From Qipengyuania aurantiaca (GTDB lineage Bacteria; Pseudomonadota; Alphaproteobacteria; Sphingomonadales; Sphingomonadaceae): a DNA stretch of 64,000 bases. The notes beneath the pieces are model-generated. The model was not told the origin of the DNA and ran no database searches. It was given only the letters and a program-made list of their open reading frames with translations. The DNA lies in the NCBI RefSeq assembly GCF_019711375.1, contig NZ_CP081295.1, forward strand, positions 1,302,001 through 1,366,000, given 5' to 3'. Every line of letters starts with the position of its first letter. Position 1 is the stretch's first letter. Below are positions 56,263 through 64,000 of the stretch, piece by piece. A program made the translations under genes and the position numbers.

Positions 56263-57425
56263 CCGGCAGCCCCGATCAATTCGCGTCCGATCAGCATGCG
56301 GCGGATTTCGTTGGTGCCCGCGCCGATATCGAGCAGCTTGGCGTCGCGCATGTAGCGCTCAACCGGCCAGTCGAGCGTATAGCCAGCACCGCCCAGCGCC
56401 TGGACGCTCTCGGCGGCCACGCGGAAGGCATTCTCGCTCGCCAGCAGGATCGCGCCGGCTGCGTCGAAACGGGTGGTCTTGTTCGCATCGCAGCTTTTGG
56501 CGACGGCATAGGTGTAGGCGCGGGCCGATTGGAGGGCGACGTACATGTCGGCGACCTTGGCCTGCATCAGCTGGAAGCTGCCAATGGGCTTTCCGAATTG
56601 CTTGCGTTCGCGAAGGTAGGGAATGACCGTGTCGAGGCAAGCCTGCATCACGCCCAGCTGGAGGCCGGCGAGGACCACGCGCTCGTAGTCGAGGCCGCTC
56701 ATCAATACGCCGACGCCGCCGTTTTCGGGGCCCATCACGTTTTCTTCGGGCACGAAGCAGTCGTCGAACACCAGCTCCGCCGTGGGCGAGCCGCGCATGC
56801 CGACCTTCTGGATCTTCTGGCCGATCGAGAAGCCGTCGAAATCCTTTTCGATCAGGAAGGTGGTGATGCCGCGGCTGGCAGCTTCGGGATTGGTCTTGGC
56901 GTAGACCACCAGCGTGTCGGCATAGGGCGCGTTGGTGATCCAGAATTTCGTGCCGTTGAGGACATAGCCGCCATCGACCTTGTCGGCCTTGGCCTTCATC
57001 GAGACAACGTCCGAGCCCGCTCCCGCTTCGCTCATCGCAAGGCTGCCGACGTGCTCGCCGCTGATAAGTTTCGGCAGGTATTTCGCTTTCTGATCGTCAT
57101 TGCCCCAGCGTGCGATCTGGTTGACGCAGAGATTGGAATGCGCGCCGTAGGAGAGGCCCACGGAGGCGCTCGCGCGGCTGACTTCCTCGACCGCAATGAC
57201 GTGTTCGAGATAGCCGAGGCCGAGGCCGCCATCCTCTTCCGCAACGGTAATGCCGTGGAGACCAAGCTCGCCCATCGGCTCCCACAGTTCGCGCGGAAAC
57301 CAGTCCTCGCGATCGACCTTGTCGGCGAGCGGCTGGATCTGTTCGTCGGCGAAGCGGCCGACGCTTTCACGGATCATCTCGGCGCTTTCGCCAAGCTGGA
57401 AATCGAAATCGGGTGTAGCGCGCAT
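56259..57425 (-). CDS. liuA: Isovaleryl-CoA dehydrogenase-like acyl-CoA dehydrogenase
   Basis: 388 residues of a flavin acyl-CoA dehydrogenase. LAMSEAGAGSDV and WITNAPYADTLVVYAKT are flavin-binding segments; the catalytic glutamate lies in LDYERVVLAG, the place used by isovaleryl-CoA dehydrogenases (not the later one of most family members). AKLLDIGAGTNEIRRMLIGREL is the C-terminal signature. It heads the minus-strand leucine operon. The stop overlaps the next start. Confidence 0.92.
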   Translation of the reverse strand: MRATPDFDFQLGESAEMIRESVGRFADEQIQPLADKVDREDWFPRELWEPMGELGLHGITVAEEDGGLGLGYLEHVIAVEEVSRASASVGLSYGAHSNLCVNQIARWGNDDQKAKYLPKLISGEHVGSLAMSEAGAGSDVVSMKAKADKVDGGYVLNGTKFWITNAPYADTLVVYAKTNPEAASRGITTFLIEKDFDGFSIGQKIQKVGMRGSPTAELVFDDCFVPEENVMGPENGGVGVLMSGLDYERVVLAGLQLGVMQACLDTVIPYLRERKQFGKPIGSFQLMQAKVADMYVALQSARAYTYAVAKSCDANKTTRFDAAGAILLASENAFRVAAESVQALGGAGYTLDWPVERYMRDAKLLDIGAGTNEIRRMLIGRELIGAAG

Positions 57426-57538
57426 GGTCTCTCCAAAGGCGTCGCGAAAATTCGTATGCGCGGTGGCCCGTAGCCGAGCCTTGCGCGCGGGGCAAACCTC
57501 ATAAGGACAGCTTGCAAAAACGGAAGGTTAAACCCTTT

Positions 57539-57571
57539 GTTTTGCCGACCTTATCGCTTAAGGGGCAAAAC
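57539..57571. repeat. Inverted repeat over the HWE kinase start region
   Basis: GTTTTGCC (57539-57546) and GGCAAAAC (57564-57571) are perfect 8-base arms with a 17-base spacer, just before the likely GTG start. A folded RNA would enclose the AAGGGG ribosome site. Confidence 0.35.
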
Positions 57572-57575
57572 CATC

Positions 57576-59105
57576 GTGCTGTACGAAAAAGAGAACATCC
57601 TCTGGCCCGAAGGTCGCGCTCCGGACCCTGCATATTGCAGCGAGGACGAACGCCTTTCCGTCCTTGCCGCCTACGGCACCGATGCGTTGTCCGACGACGA
57701 CGAGCTTCAGCAAATCGCCGATTTCGCCGCGAAACTTTGCGATGTGCCCTACGCTTCGGTCACTGTGGTTGAGCGCACACGGCAGAATTTCCTAGCCGAA
57801 CATGGACTGGACCGCGACGGCACTCCTCGCTCGGACAGTTTTTGCGCGCACGCCATGCTGCGTCCGGAGCCGATGGTCGTCGAAAACGCGACCAAGGATC
57901 CGCTTTTTGCCGACAATGGCCTTGTCACGGGCGAGATGGGGCTGCGCTTTTACGCCGGCGTGCCGTTGGTTTCGACCGAGGGTGCGCCTCTGGGGGCGCT
58001 CTGCGTTATCGATACGACGCCAAGGCCCGGCGGACTGAGCGATTTTCAGATGGAAGGCCTCAGGGTTCTCGCGCGCGCCGTCATGCGGCGAATGTCGCAG
58101 ATGCGTCTGGGCCAGAGCGCGGTCGAGGCGGTTGAGCGGCGCGAAGCCGACTTGCGCGACATGATCGACAGCGTTCCCGGTATCGCCTGGATGGGTGATC
58201 CCAGCGGCAATTTCACCTATGTCAACGCCCGCTGGGGCGAAACGACCGGTCTTCCCGTGCCGACCCGCACCGAGGAATGGCGCGAGGCGATCCATCCCGA
58301 AGACTGGGACGCCTCCGTCGCCAAGTTTCGCGAATGCGTGGCGAAGGAAGAAACCTTCGAGGACGAGTGGCGTATCCGCATGGCCGATGGCTCCTATCGC
58401 TGGGTGCAGTCGCGCGCGGTACCGGTGGCGAGAGAAGGGAACGAAACGCGCTGGTTCGGCACGGTCATCGACATCGACACCATGCGCCGCCTGTCGGAAT
58501 CGCGCGACCTTCTGGCGCGCGAACTCTCGCACCGGATCAAGAATATCTTCGCCGTCATTTCCGGCCTCATCGCGATCCGCTCGCGCGGGAAGGACGAGGT
58601 GAAGGACTTCGCGCGCGACCTGTCCGAAACGGTCCGCGCGCTGGGCACGGCGCATGATTACGTCCGGCCGCTGGGCGGGCGTCAGGGCGAGACGCTCTCC
58701 GGCCTGCTGTCCGACCTGCTCGCGCCCTATGAAAGCGCTGAGGCGGAGCGGCTCGTCGTCACCGGCCCCGGCGTGAAGATCGGCCAGCGTGCGGCCACGC
58801 CGCTGGCACTGGTCTATCACGAGCTCGCCACCAATTCGGCCAAATACGGCGCGCTATCCTGTCCCGAAGGACAGGTCCGCGTGACGGTGGAGGACGATTG
58901 CGAGGGCGAGGGCACGGTCTGCATCGTCTGGGAAGAGCGCGCGATCCCCTGCGGCTACACGCCGCCCGAAGAGAACGAGGGCTTTGGCTCGCGCCTGCTG
59001 CGCATGGCGGTCGAAGGGCAGCTCGGCGGGTCGATCGAACGCAGCTACAGCGAAACCGGACTGGAAGTCCGCATCGTCTTCCCGCGCAAGAATATCCTCG
59101 ACTAG
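57576..59105 (+). CDS. GAF-PAS HWE-type histidine kinase
   Basis: About 509 residues. A GAF domain (roughly 30-170), a PAS domain (about 190-300, DSVPGIAWMGDPSGNFTYVNARW) and a HWE/HisKA_2 kinase core. The phospho-acceptor His is in ELSHRIKN (about residue 317), and the ATP region shows YHELATNSAKYGAL with NEGFGSRLL. No signal or membrane helix, so it is a soluble sensor. No response regulator is adjacent. GTG 57576 is chosen, but a TTG at 57537 with GGAAGG upstream is also plausible. HWE kinases in alphaproteobacteria often feed the general stress response. Confidence 0.88.
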   Translation: MLYEKENILWPEGRAPDPAYCSEDERLSVLAAYGTDALSDDDELQQIADFAAKLCDVPYASVTVVERTRQNFLAEHGLDRDGTPRSDSFCAHAMLRPEPMVVENATKDPLFADNGLVTGEMGLRFYAGVPLVSTEGAPLGALCVIDTTPRPGGLSDFQMEGLRVLARAVMRRMSQMRLGQSAVEAVERREADLRDMIDSVPGIAWMGDPSGNFTYVNARWGETTGLPVPTRTEEWREAIHPEDWDASVAKFRECVAKEETFEDEWRIRMADGSYRWVQSRAVPVAREGNETRWFGTVIDIDTMRRLSESRDLLARELSHRIKNIFAVISGLIAIRSRGKDEVKDFARDLSETVRALGTAHDYVRPLGGRQGETLSGLLSDLLAPYESAEAERLVVTGPGVKIGQRAATPLALVYHELATNSAKYGALSCPEGQVRVTVEDDCEGEGTVCIVWEERAIPCGYTPPEENEGFGSRLLRMAVEGQLGGSIERSYSETGLEVRIVFPRKNILD

Positions 59106-59192
59106 CCACACGACCCGTTGGCGCGAACCAAGGGTCGCCAAGCGCGCGCGGCCTGCTATGGATTCGGCAGCCCAAGAGAGAGGAAAGCTTCC

Positions 59193-59651
59193 ATGCGCAT
59201 GCATCCCGCCGTCATCGCCCTTGCTGTCGGGCTTGTTGCCTGCACGCCGCAGGAAGAAAACAGTGGCGGAAGCGCGGCAGAGGGCGACACAGCGACGGCA
59301 GAGGCCACGCCTACCTCCGCCCCTCCCCCCGATACGCTGGCCGAAACGGCCTGGCGTGCCCGCTCGAATGACGGCGCGCGCTATGTCACCTATCTCGACG
59401 GCGACGGCACCTATCGCGACCTGCGCAACGGCGATCCCTTCCAGGAAGGGAAGTGGAGCTATGCCGAAGGTCCGGAGGGCAAGCAGTTGTGTTTCGAACC
59501 GGAGGACGAGAATGGCGTCGAAACATGCTGGATGCCGGGCCGCACCAAGGACGGGTTGATGGCCGCCACGGGTCCCGGCGGGCGGCGGATCGAACTCGAG
59601 AAGGTTGCCTACGAACCGGCAGGCGATGCAGAGGGTGACGCGCCGGAGTGA
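59193..59651 (+). CDS. Lipoprotein of unknown function
   Basis: 152 residues with a lipobox LVACT near residue 17. A low-complexity Ala/Thr/Glu stretch follows, then a compact domain (ARYVTYLDGDGTYRDLRNG, GKWSYAEG) with two cysteines. The composition resembles small outer membrane lipoproteins of sphingomonads. It overlaps the ABC ATPase gene by four bases, so it is part of that operon. Confidence 0.75.
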   Translation: MRMHPAVIALAVGLVACTPQEENSGGSAAEGDTATAEATPTSAPPPDTLAETAWRARSNDGARYVTYLDGDGTYRDLRNGDPFQEGKWSYAEGPEGKQLCFEPEDENGVETCWMPGRTKDGLMAATGPGGRRIELEKVAYEPAGDAEGDAPE

Positions 59652-60415
59652 GCACACACGAGGGACCTGCCGTACAGTTTCGCGATCTCGCCAAGAGCTA
59701 TGGCGAGACGCGCGCGGTGGAACACGTTTCCCTTGAAATTCCCCGCGGGCAGTTTGTGGCGCTGGTTGGCGCGTCGGGGTCGGGCAAGTCGACGCTGCTG
59801 AAGACCGTCAACCGCTTGATCGATCCTAGCGCGGGCGAGGTGCTGTTCGAGGGCGAGGATGTCTCCGCGCAGCCGCTCCCCGCCCTTCGCCGCCGTATCG
59901 GCTACGTCTTCCAGTCGATCGGCCTTTTTCCGCATATGAGCGTGGCGGAAAATATCGCCATCGGTCCCCGGCTGGCGGGCGAATGCCTCGCGGGCTTGCG
60001 CATCGAGGAATTGCTGCGGCTGGTGGAACTCGAGCCGGATCTCGCTACGCGCATGCCCGACGCGCTTTCGGGCGGCCAGCGCCAGCGCGTCGGCGTGGCG
60101 CGCGCGCTTGCGGCGGACCCGCACCTTCTCCTGATGGACGAGCCCTTCGGTGCGCTCGACCCGGTAACGCGAGATGCCTTGGGCGAGCGCGTCCGGGCGC
60201 TGCATCAAGAGCTGGGCCTGACCACCGTGATGGTCACTCACGACATGGCCGAGGCGCTGCTGCTCGCCGACCGCGTGCTGGTCATGGACGCCGGCCGGAT
60301 CGTGGCCGACGAAACGCCTGCCGCGCTGGTCGCGGGTAAGGGGGGCGAGGTCGCTCAAGCACTGGTCGCCGTGCCGCGTCACCAGGCAGAGCGGCTGGCG
60401 GAGCTTTCGCGATGA
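59648..60415 (+). CDS. Osmoprotectant-type ABC transporter, ATP-binding subunit
   Basis: 255 residues. Walker A GASGSGKSTLL, signature LSGGQRQRVG, Walker B LLMDEPFGALDPVTR and VMVTHDMAEA are all present, as in OpuBA/ProV-type glycine betaine/choline importers. The C-terminal CBS domains of ProV are absent. GTG start overlaps the lipoprotein stop; its stop overlaps the permease fusion. Confidence 0.93.
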   Translation: MSTHEGPAVQFRDLAKSYGETRAVEHVSLEIPRGQFVALVGASGSGKSTLLKTVNRLIDPSAGEVLFEGEDVSAQPLPALRRRIGYVFQSIGLFPHMSVAENIAIGPRLAGECLAGLRIEELLRLVELEPDLATRMPDALSGGQRQRVGVARALAADPHLLLMDEPFGALDPVTRDALGERVRALHQELGLTTVMVTHDMAEALLLADRVLVMDAGRIVADETPAALVAGKGGEVAQALVAVPRHQAERLAELSR

Positions 60416-61950
60416 GCGGTTTGTGGGACGCGCTCTTGGGGCTTGGCGACCAGCTGGCCGCACATGTGCTGCTTTCGGCGGCGGCCATCGCGCTGGGCAT
60501 CGCCGTCGCGCTGCCGCTGGCGGTTTGGGCGAGCCGCTCGGAAAAAGTCGCGCGAACTGCCCTTGCCTTCGCCAGCCTCGTGCAGACCATCCCGGCGCTC
60601 GCCCTCCTCGCGCTGTTCTTCCCGATCCTCTTGAGCCTGCGCGCGGTTTTCGGCGAGTGGCTGCCGACGCTTGGTTTCCTGCCCGCCCTGCTTGCGCTGG
60701 CGCTTTATGCGCTGCTGCCGATCTTAAGGAACGCGGTCACCGCGCAGGCCAATCTCGATCCCGGCGTGATCGAGGCGGCCAAAGGTGTCGGCATGAGCTT
60801 TCGACAGCGCCTGCTGCTGGTCGAAGCACCGCTTTCCGCACCCTACATAATGGCGGGCATCCGCACGGCCGCGGTCTGGACCATCGGGGCCGCCACCCTC
60901 GCCACCACCATCGGGCAGAAGAGCCTCGGCGATCCGATCTTCGCCGGGCTGCAGACGCAGAATTGGGTGCTGGTGCTGGCGGGCTGCATCGCCAGCGCCG
61001 GGCTCGCGCTGCTGGCCGACACCTTGCTCGGCACGATCGAGCGCGGGTTTCGCGAGCGAAAGCGCGGCCTTGTTGTCGGCGGGCTAATGGCAGTCGCGCT
61101 CGGCGTTGGCGCGGCCTTGTTCGCGCAATTCGGCGGGGGCGAGGACGAGGACCGCGTGGTCATTGGGGCGAAGGGGTTTTCCGAGCAATATATCCTTGCG
61201 CGGCTGATTGGGCAGCGGCTCGAGGCGGAAGGATTCGCGGTCGAATATCGCGACGGGCTGGGGTCGGCGGTGGCGCACAGCGCAGCGGCGAGCGGCGAGA
61301 TCGATGTTTATGTCGATTACACGGGCACGATCTGGACCAACCAGATGAAGCGCGAGGACACTCTCCCGCGCGACGAGATGTACGCCGCGATCGAGCAGTG
61401 GGAAACCGAGAACACGGGGATCAAAATGCTCGGGCGGCTCGGCTTCGAAAACGCCTATGGCCTCGCCATGAGGCAGGAGGTCGCGACTTCCGGACAATTC
61501 GAAAGCATCGCCGATCTCGCGGCACGCGGGCAGGCGATGACCATCGGAGGCGATCCTGAATTCTTCGAGCGTCCCGAATGGATCGCGGTGCGCGATGCCT
61601 ATGGCCTGCGCTTTGCCGAGAAACGCAATTTCTCGCCGACGTTCATGTACAACGCGCTGCAATCTGGGGAGGCCGATGTCATTGGCGCCTATACCTCCGA
61701 CGGGCGGATCGAGGCGGATCGGCTGGTCATCCTGAAGGATCCGCGCGGGGCCTTTCCGAATTACGACGCTGTGTTGTTGCTAAGCCCTGAGGCCGGACGT
61801 GACGCGGCGCTGGTGGACGCGCTAACCCCGCTGGTCGCCGCAATCGACGTCGCCGCCATGCGCGAGGCGAATTATTCGGTCGACCGCGAGGAGGACAAGC
61901 TCTCCTTCGACGAAGCGGCGCGGCTCCTGGCCGAGCGCGCGGGACTTTAG
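60412..61950 (+). CDS. Osmoprotectant ABC transporter, fused permease/substrate-binding protein
   Basis: 512 residues. The first 205 are a MetI-like permease domain with about six helices (VIEAAKGVGMSFRQRLLLVEAPLS is the EAA-loop signature). From about residue 237 a periplasmic OpuAC-like binding domain follows (GAKGFSEQYILARLIGQRLEAEG, DVYVDYTGTIWTNQMKR). Such joined OpuB-type proteins import quaternary amines such as betaine or choline. The two domains are in one frame, with a linker helix between them. Confidence 0.93.
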   Translation: MSGLWDALLGLGDQLAAHVLLSAAAIALGIAVALPLAVWASRSEKVARTALAFASLVQTIPALALLALFFPILLSLRAVFGEWLPTLGFLPALLALALYALLPILRNAVTAQANLDPGVIEAAKGVGMSFRQRLLLVEAPLSAPYIMAGIRTAAVWTIGAATLATTIGQKSLGDPIFAGLQTQNWVLVLAGCIASAGLALLADTLLGTIERGFRERKRGLVVGGLMAVALGVGAALFAQFGGGEDEDRVVIGAKGFSEQYILARLIGQRLEAEGFAVEYRDGLGSAVAHSAAASGEIDVYVDYTGTIWTNQMKREDTLPRDEMYAAIEQWETENTGIKMLGRLGFENAYGLAMRQEVATSGQFESIADLAARGQAMTIGGDPEFFERPEWIAVRDAYGLRFAEKRNFSPTFMYNALQSGEADVIGAYTSDGRIEADRLVILKDPRGAFPNYDAVLLLSPEAGRDAALVDALTPLVAAIDVAAMREANYSVDREEDKLSFDEAARLLAERAGL

Positions 61951-61951
61951 C

Positions 61952-62365
61952 TCAGCGCGCGCGCTTCCACGTCTGCGTCTGGCAGAAGGGGCCGAGGCAG
62001 CCCTTTACTTGCAGCGTCGTGGCGTTCAGGCGGCGGATGATCGAGCGATAGGTCTTGCCGCTCTTGGGATCGTAGATCTGGCCGCGCCATTCATCCCCAT
62101 CCTCCATGAACCCGGTCAGCACCGGCATGCCGAGCAGCTTGCGATTGCGCAGGCTGGCGTTGCGGTTGTTGACGTCGCGCTGGTCCACGCCCTGCGGCGG
62201 GGCGACGAGGAATTTGGTGATCCGTCCGCACAGGGACTTCCCGCAATCGCCAATCGTGATGACCGCATCGCGTTCCTCGGTCACCCAGCGCCCTTCGACC
62301 GGTTGCGCCGCCAGCAAGGGCGATGCAAGCAAGAGGGCGGCAAGGGCGAGGACGGGCTTCTTCAT
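61952..62365 (-). CDS. DUF2147 secreted protein
   Basis: 137 residues with a signal peptide ending near LLAAQ. EGRWVTEERDAVITIGDC, CGRITKFL and the C-terminal GCLGPFCQTQTWKR match DUF2147, a family of small exported proteins of unknown function, usually with two disulfides. It converges on the permease gene and is separate in function. Confidence 0.9.
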   Translation of the reverse strand: MKKPVLALAALLLASPLLAAQPVEGRWVTEERDAVITIGDCGKSLCGRITKFLVAPPQGVDQRDVNNRNASLRNRKLLGMPVLTGFMEDGDEWRGQIYDPKSGKTYRSIIRRLNATTLQVKGCLGPFCQTQTWKRAR

Positions 62366-62425
62366 CTCGGTAGTCTCCGAAGGCGGGAGGCGCTTATGGC
62401 GTGTGTGGCGCGCGCCCGATGAACC

Positions 62426-63481
62426 TCAGCCGAAGCCCGCGCCGCGCGGGGCCTGCCGGGGCGTGATCGCCATGACTTTGAACAATTCGCCCATCTCGCC
62501 GGTTCCGGTGAGCCGCTTGTAGGCGCGCGCGATCTCGTCCGCATGGGCGGGGCTGCGCTCGCTCAGTGCCTTGGCGCGCAGGCCGAGACCCATGGCATCG
62601 AGCCATGCGCCTTGCGTCGCCGTCTCCACCGCCAGCCCCTCGCGCCGGGCGATTTGCGCAAGTTCGGCAAAGTCGACCAGCGCGGTCAGGTCCATTTCGC
62701 CCGGCGCGTCGAATACGCCGACCTTCTGATGGGCCTTCACCGCTTGCAGCGTCTCGCCCGTGCGGGGTTCGAGATAGCCATAGTCAATGAACAGCGCCGC
62801 GCCGCCCTGCCGGTCGATCCTGCGGGCAATATCCTCGATCACCGCAGCGGCACCGGGGCAGGTTTCGAGGACCGTGCCGACCTCTGCCGCGCGGCGGCCT
62901 TCGGGCACGGCGTCGTCCATCGGGTTGGGTCCGGCGGCAAAGACGAAGCGCTCGCCATCGAGGGCGACCATGCGTTCGCGCCAGCCGCGCTCCGTCATCA
63001 CCAGCTGGCGGATCGGCAGCGCGTCGAGGAATTCGTTGGCGACTATATACAGCGGACGGTCGTCGGGGAGCGTGTCGATGCTCTCGTGAAACTGCGCTTC
63101 CGCGACTGCGCCGGCCTGCACTTCGCGCAGCGCGGCAGACCCTTCAACGAGGTGGATGGGTGGTCGCAATCCCTGGCTCGCCATCGCCCTCAGCGCATCG
63201 CGCGCCAGCGTGCCGCGACCGGGGCCAAGCTCGGCGTAGGCTGCGTCGGGCCGCCCCGAGCGGCTCCACAGATCGGCGATCCACAGGCCCACCATCTCGC
63301 CGAACATCTGGCTGATTTCGGGCGCGGTGGTGAAGTCCCCGCCCGCACCCAGCGGATCGCGGCTGGTGTAATAGCGCGCGTTGCTTTCGCCCATGTAGCG
63401 CGACACGGGCATCGGCCCGTGCCGCTCTATGAGCCGTCGGAAGCTGGCGGCGAGTTCGGTGGTCGACCCGCCCTTGCTCAT
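62426..63481 (-). CDS. MidA/NDUFAF7-like SAM-dependent methyltransferase
   Basis: 351 residues of the DUF185 family. AELGPGRGTLARDAL is the SAM-binding glycine loop, preceded by the FTTAPEISQMFGE signature. In mitochondria NDUFAF7 methylates an arginine of complex I; the bacterial role is likely similar. It overlaps lgt by four bases on the same strand, an arrangement common in alphaproteobacteria. ATG 63481 was chosen within a longer frame. Confidence 0.93.
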   Translation of the reverse strand: MSKGGSTTELAASFRRLIERHGPMPVSRYMGESNARYYTSRDPLGAGGDFTTAPEISQMFGEMVGLWIADLWSRSGRPDAAYAELGPGRGTLARDALRAMASQGLRPPIHLVEGSAALREVQAGAVAEAQFHESIDTLPDDRPLYIVANEFLDALPIRQLVMTERGWRERMVALDGERFVFAAGPNPMDDAVPEGRRAAEVGTVLETCPGAAAVIEDIARRIDRQGGAALFIDYGYLEPRTGETLQAVKAHQKVGVFDAPGEMDLTALVDFAELAQIARREGLAVETATQGAWLDAMGLGLRAKALSERSPAHADEIARAYKRLTGTGEMGELFKVMAITPRQAPRGAGFG

Positions 63482-64000
63482 GCCGCCAGAGGCTTCGACG
63501 GGGTCTTCTTGCCCCCGACAGGCGGCTTCATCAGCGCGTAGATCATCACCGCCACGCCCACCGCGATCATCGGCAGGCTCAGCCACTGACCTCGGCTGAG
63601 GCCGGTTTCCGCGACGACATAGGCAAGATGCGCGTCGGGTTCGCGGAAGAACTCGTTGACGAAGCGGCCCAGCCCCATGCCGACGGTAAAGATGCCGACG
63701 AGGAGGCCGGCACGGTAGCGCGCACGGGTCTTCCAGAAGAGCGCGATCAGCAGGACGCCGAGCAGCAGGCCTTCAAGTCCCGCCTGGTAGAGCTGGCTCG
63801 GGTGGCGTGCGAGATCGCCGCCGCCGGGGAAGACCATGGCCCAGGGCACATCCCCTTCGACCGGGCGACCGTAGAGTTCGCCGTTGATGAAGTTGGCGAT
63901 GCGGCCCAGCATGTAGCCGATCGGCACGTTGACTGCGATGTAATCGCACACGCGCAGCCAGTTGAGGCCGCCGCGCCAGGCAACCCAGCTGATCGCCACC
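63478..64000 (-). CDS. lgt: Prolipoprotein diacylglyceryl transferase, 5' part cut by the window edge
   Basis: About 173 C-terminal residues of Lgt, an integral membrane enzyme that adds diacylglycerol to the lipobox Cys. GRIANFINGELYGRP is the Lgt signature with its essential arginine and asparagine; HPSQLYQAGLEG and GMGLGRFVNEFFREPDAHL follow, then two helices. The first ~110 residues lie beyond the window, so no start is visible. Its stop overlaps the methyltransferase start. Confidence 0.96.
   Translation of the reverse strand, partial: VAISWVAWRGGLNWLRVCDYIAVNVPIGYMLGRIANFINGELYGRPVEGDVPWAMVFPGGGDLARHPSQLYQAGLEGLLLGVLLIALFWKTRARYRAGLLVGIFTVGMGLGRFVNEFFREPDAHLAYVVAETGLSRGQWLSLPMIAVGVAVMIYALMKPPVGGKKTPSKPLAA

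Overview
The window is high-GC, densely packed chromosomal DNA from an alphaproteobacterium, most likely a sphingomonad of the Erythrobacteraceae type (Erythrobacter/Qipengyuania/Altererythrobacter group). This is inferred from the gene repertoire and protein style: a single-chain L-serine dehydratase next to gyrB, a TonB-dependent zinc-type receptor, a YbbN-like thioredoxin beside a LON-domain protein, an HWE-type histidine kinase, GGAAC-N16/17-CGTT promoters of the alphaproteobacterial general stress response, and a TGAGCTTGTCGAA inverted repeat. No rRNA, CRISPR array, transposase, integrase or prophage genes were seen. One tRNA (Gly, GCC) is present.

Layout. 1-6.3 kb: a tightly overlapping six-gene operon (KAS III-like synthase, SDR epimerase/reductase, metallo-beta-lactamase-fold hydrolase, CoF/F390-synthetase-like adenylating enzyme, ATP-grasp ligase, Rieske oxygenase) that looks like an uncharacterised small-molecule pathway; this is the most interesting region. 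6.3-13 kb: gyrB, sdaA, a secreted protein, an acyl-CoA synthetase-like enzyme and a tiny predicted membrane peptide. 13.5-16.1 kb: a TIR-transmembrane-TPR protein followed by a small unknown protein. 16.2-26 kb: guaA, a CHRD lipoprotein with a stress-type promoter, two tandem endonuclease III paralogues, tldD, a lone ABC ATPase and nadB. 25.9-33.2 kb: cyclic-di-GMP genes (two GGDEF proteins, one PilZ protein), an alpha/beta hydrolase and nrdA. 33.3-38.6 kb: stress-type small proteins, nrdB, an AT-richer islet with a membrane protein, a cluster of strong hairpins, a thermonuclease-like protein and a candidate small RNA with a strong terminator. 38.7-47 kb: small envelope proteins, argB, YggT, folD, MarC, a serine hydrolase, a LON-domain protein and a YbbN-like thioredoxin. 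47.1-64 kb: tRNA-Gly, a ZnuD-like receptor, a saccharopine-dehydrogenase-fold enzyme, dcd, a TetR regulator, lipid-related membrane enzymes, a leucine-degradation gene pair with a PhnA-like gene inserted, an HWE kinase, an osmoprotectant ABC transporter, a MidA-like methyltransferase and the 3' part of lgt, which runs off the end.

How the genes fit together. Class I ribonucleotide reductase is split: nrdA and nrdB lie about 3 kb apart and both lack an ATP-cone domain; nrdA has a long leader with two candidate NrdR boxes. Three genes carry candidate EcfG promoters, suggesting general stress control. The c-di-GMP genes form a make/sense pair at 26-27 kb. Housekeeping genes (gyrB, guaA, nadB, argB, folD, dcd, lgt) are intact and of normal length. 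All functional statements rest on motifs read by eye; no database search was possible.
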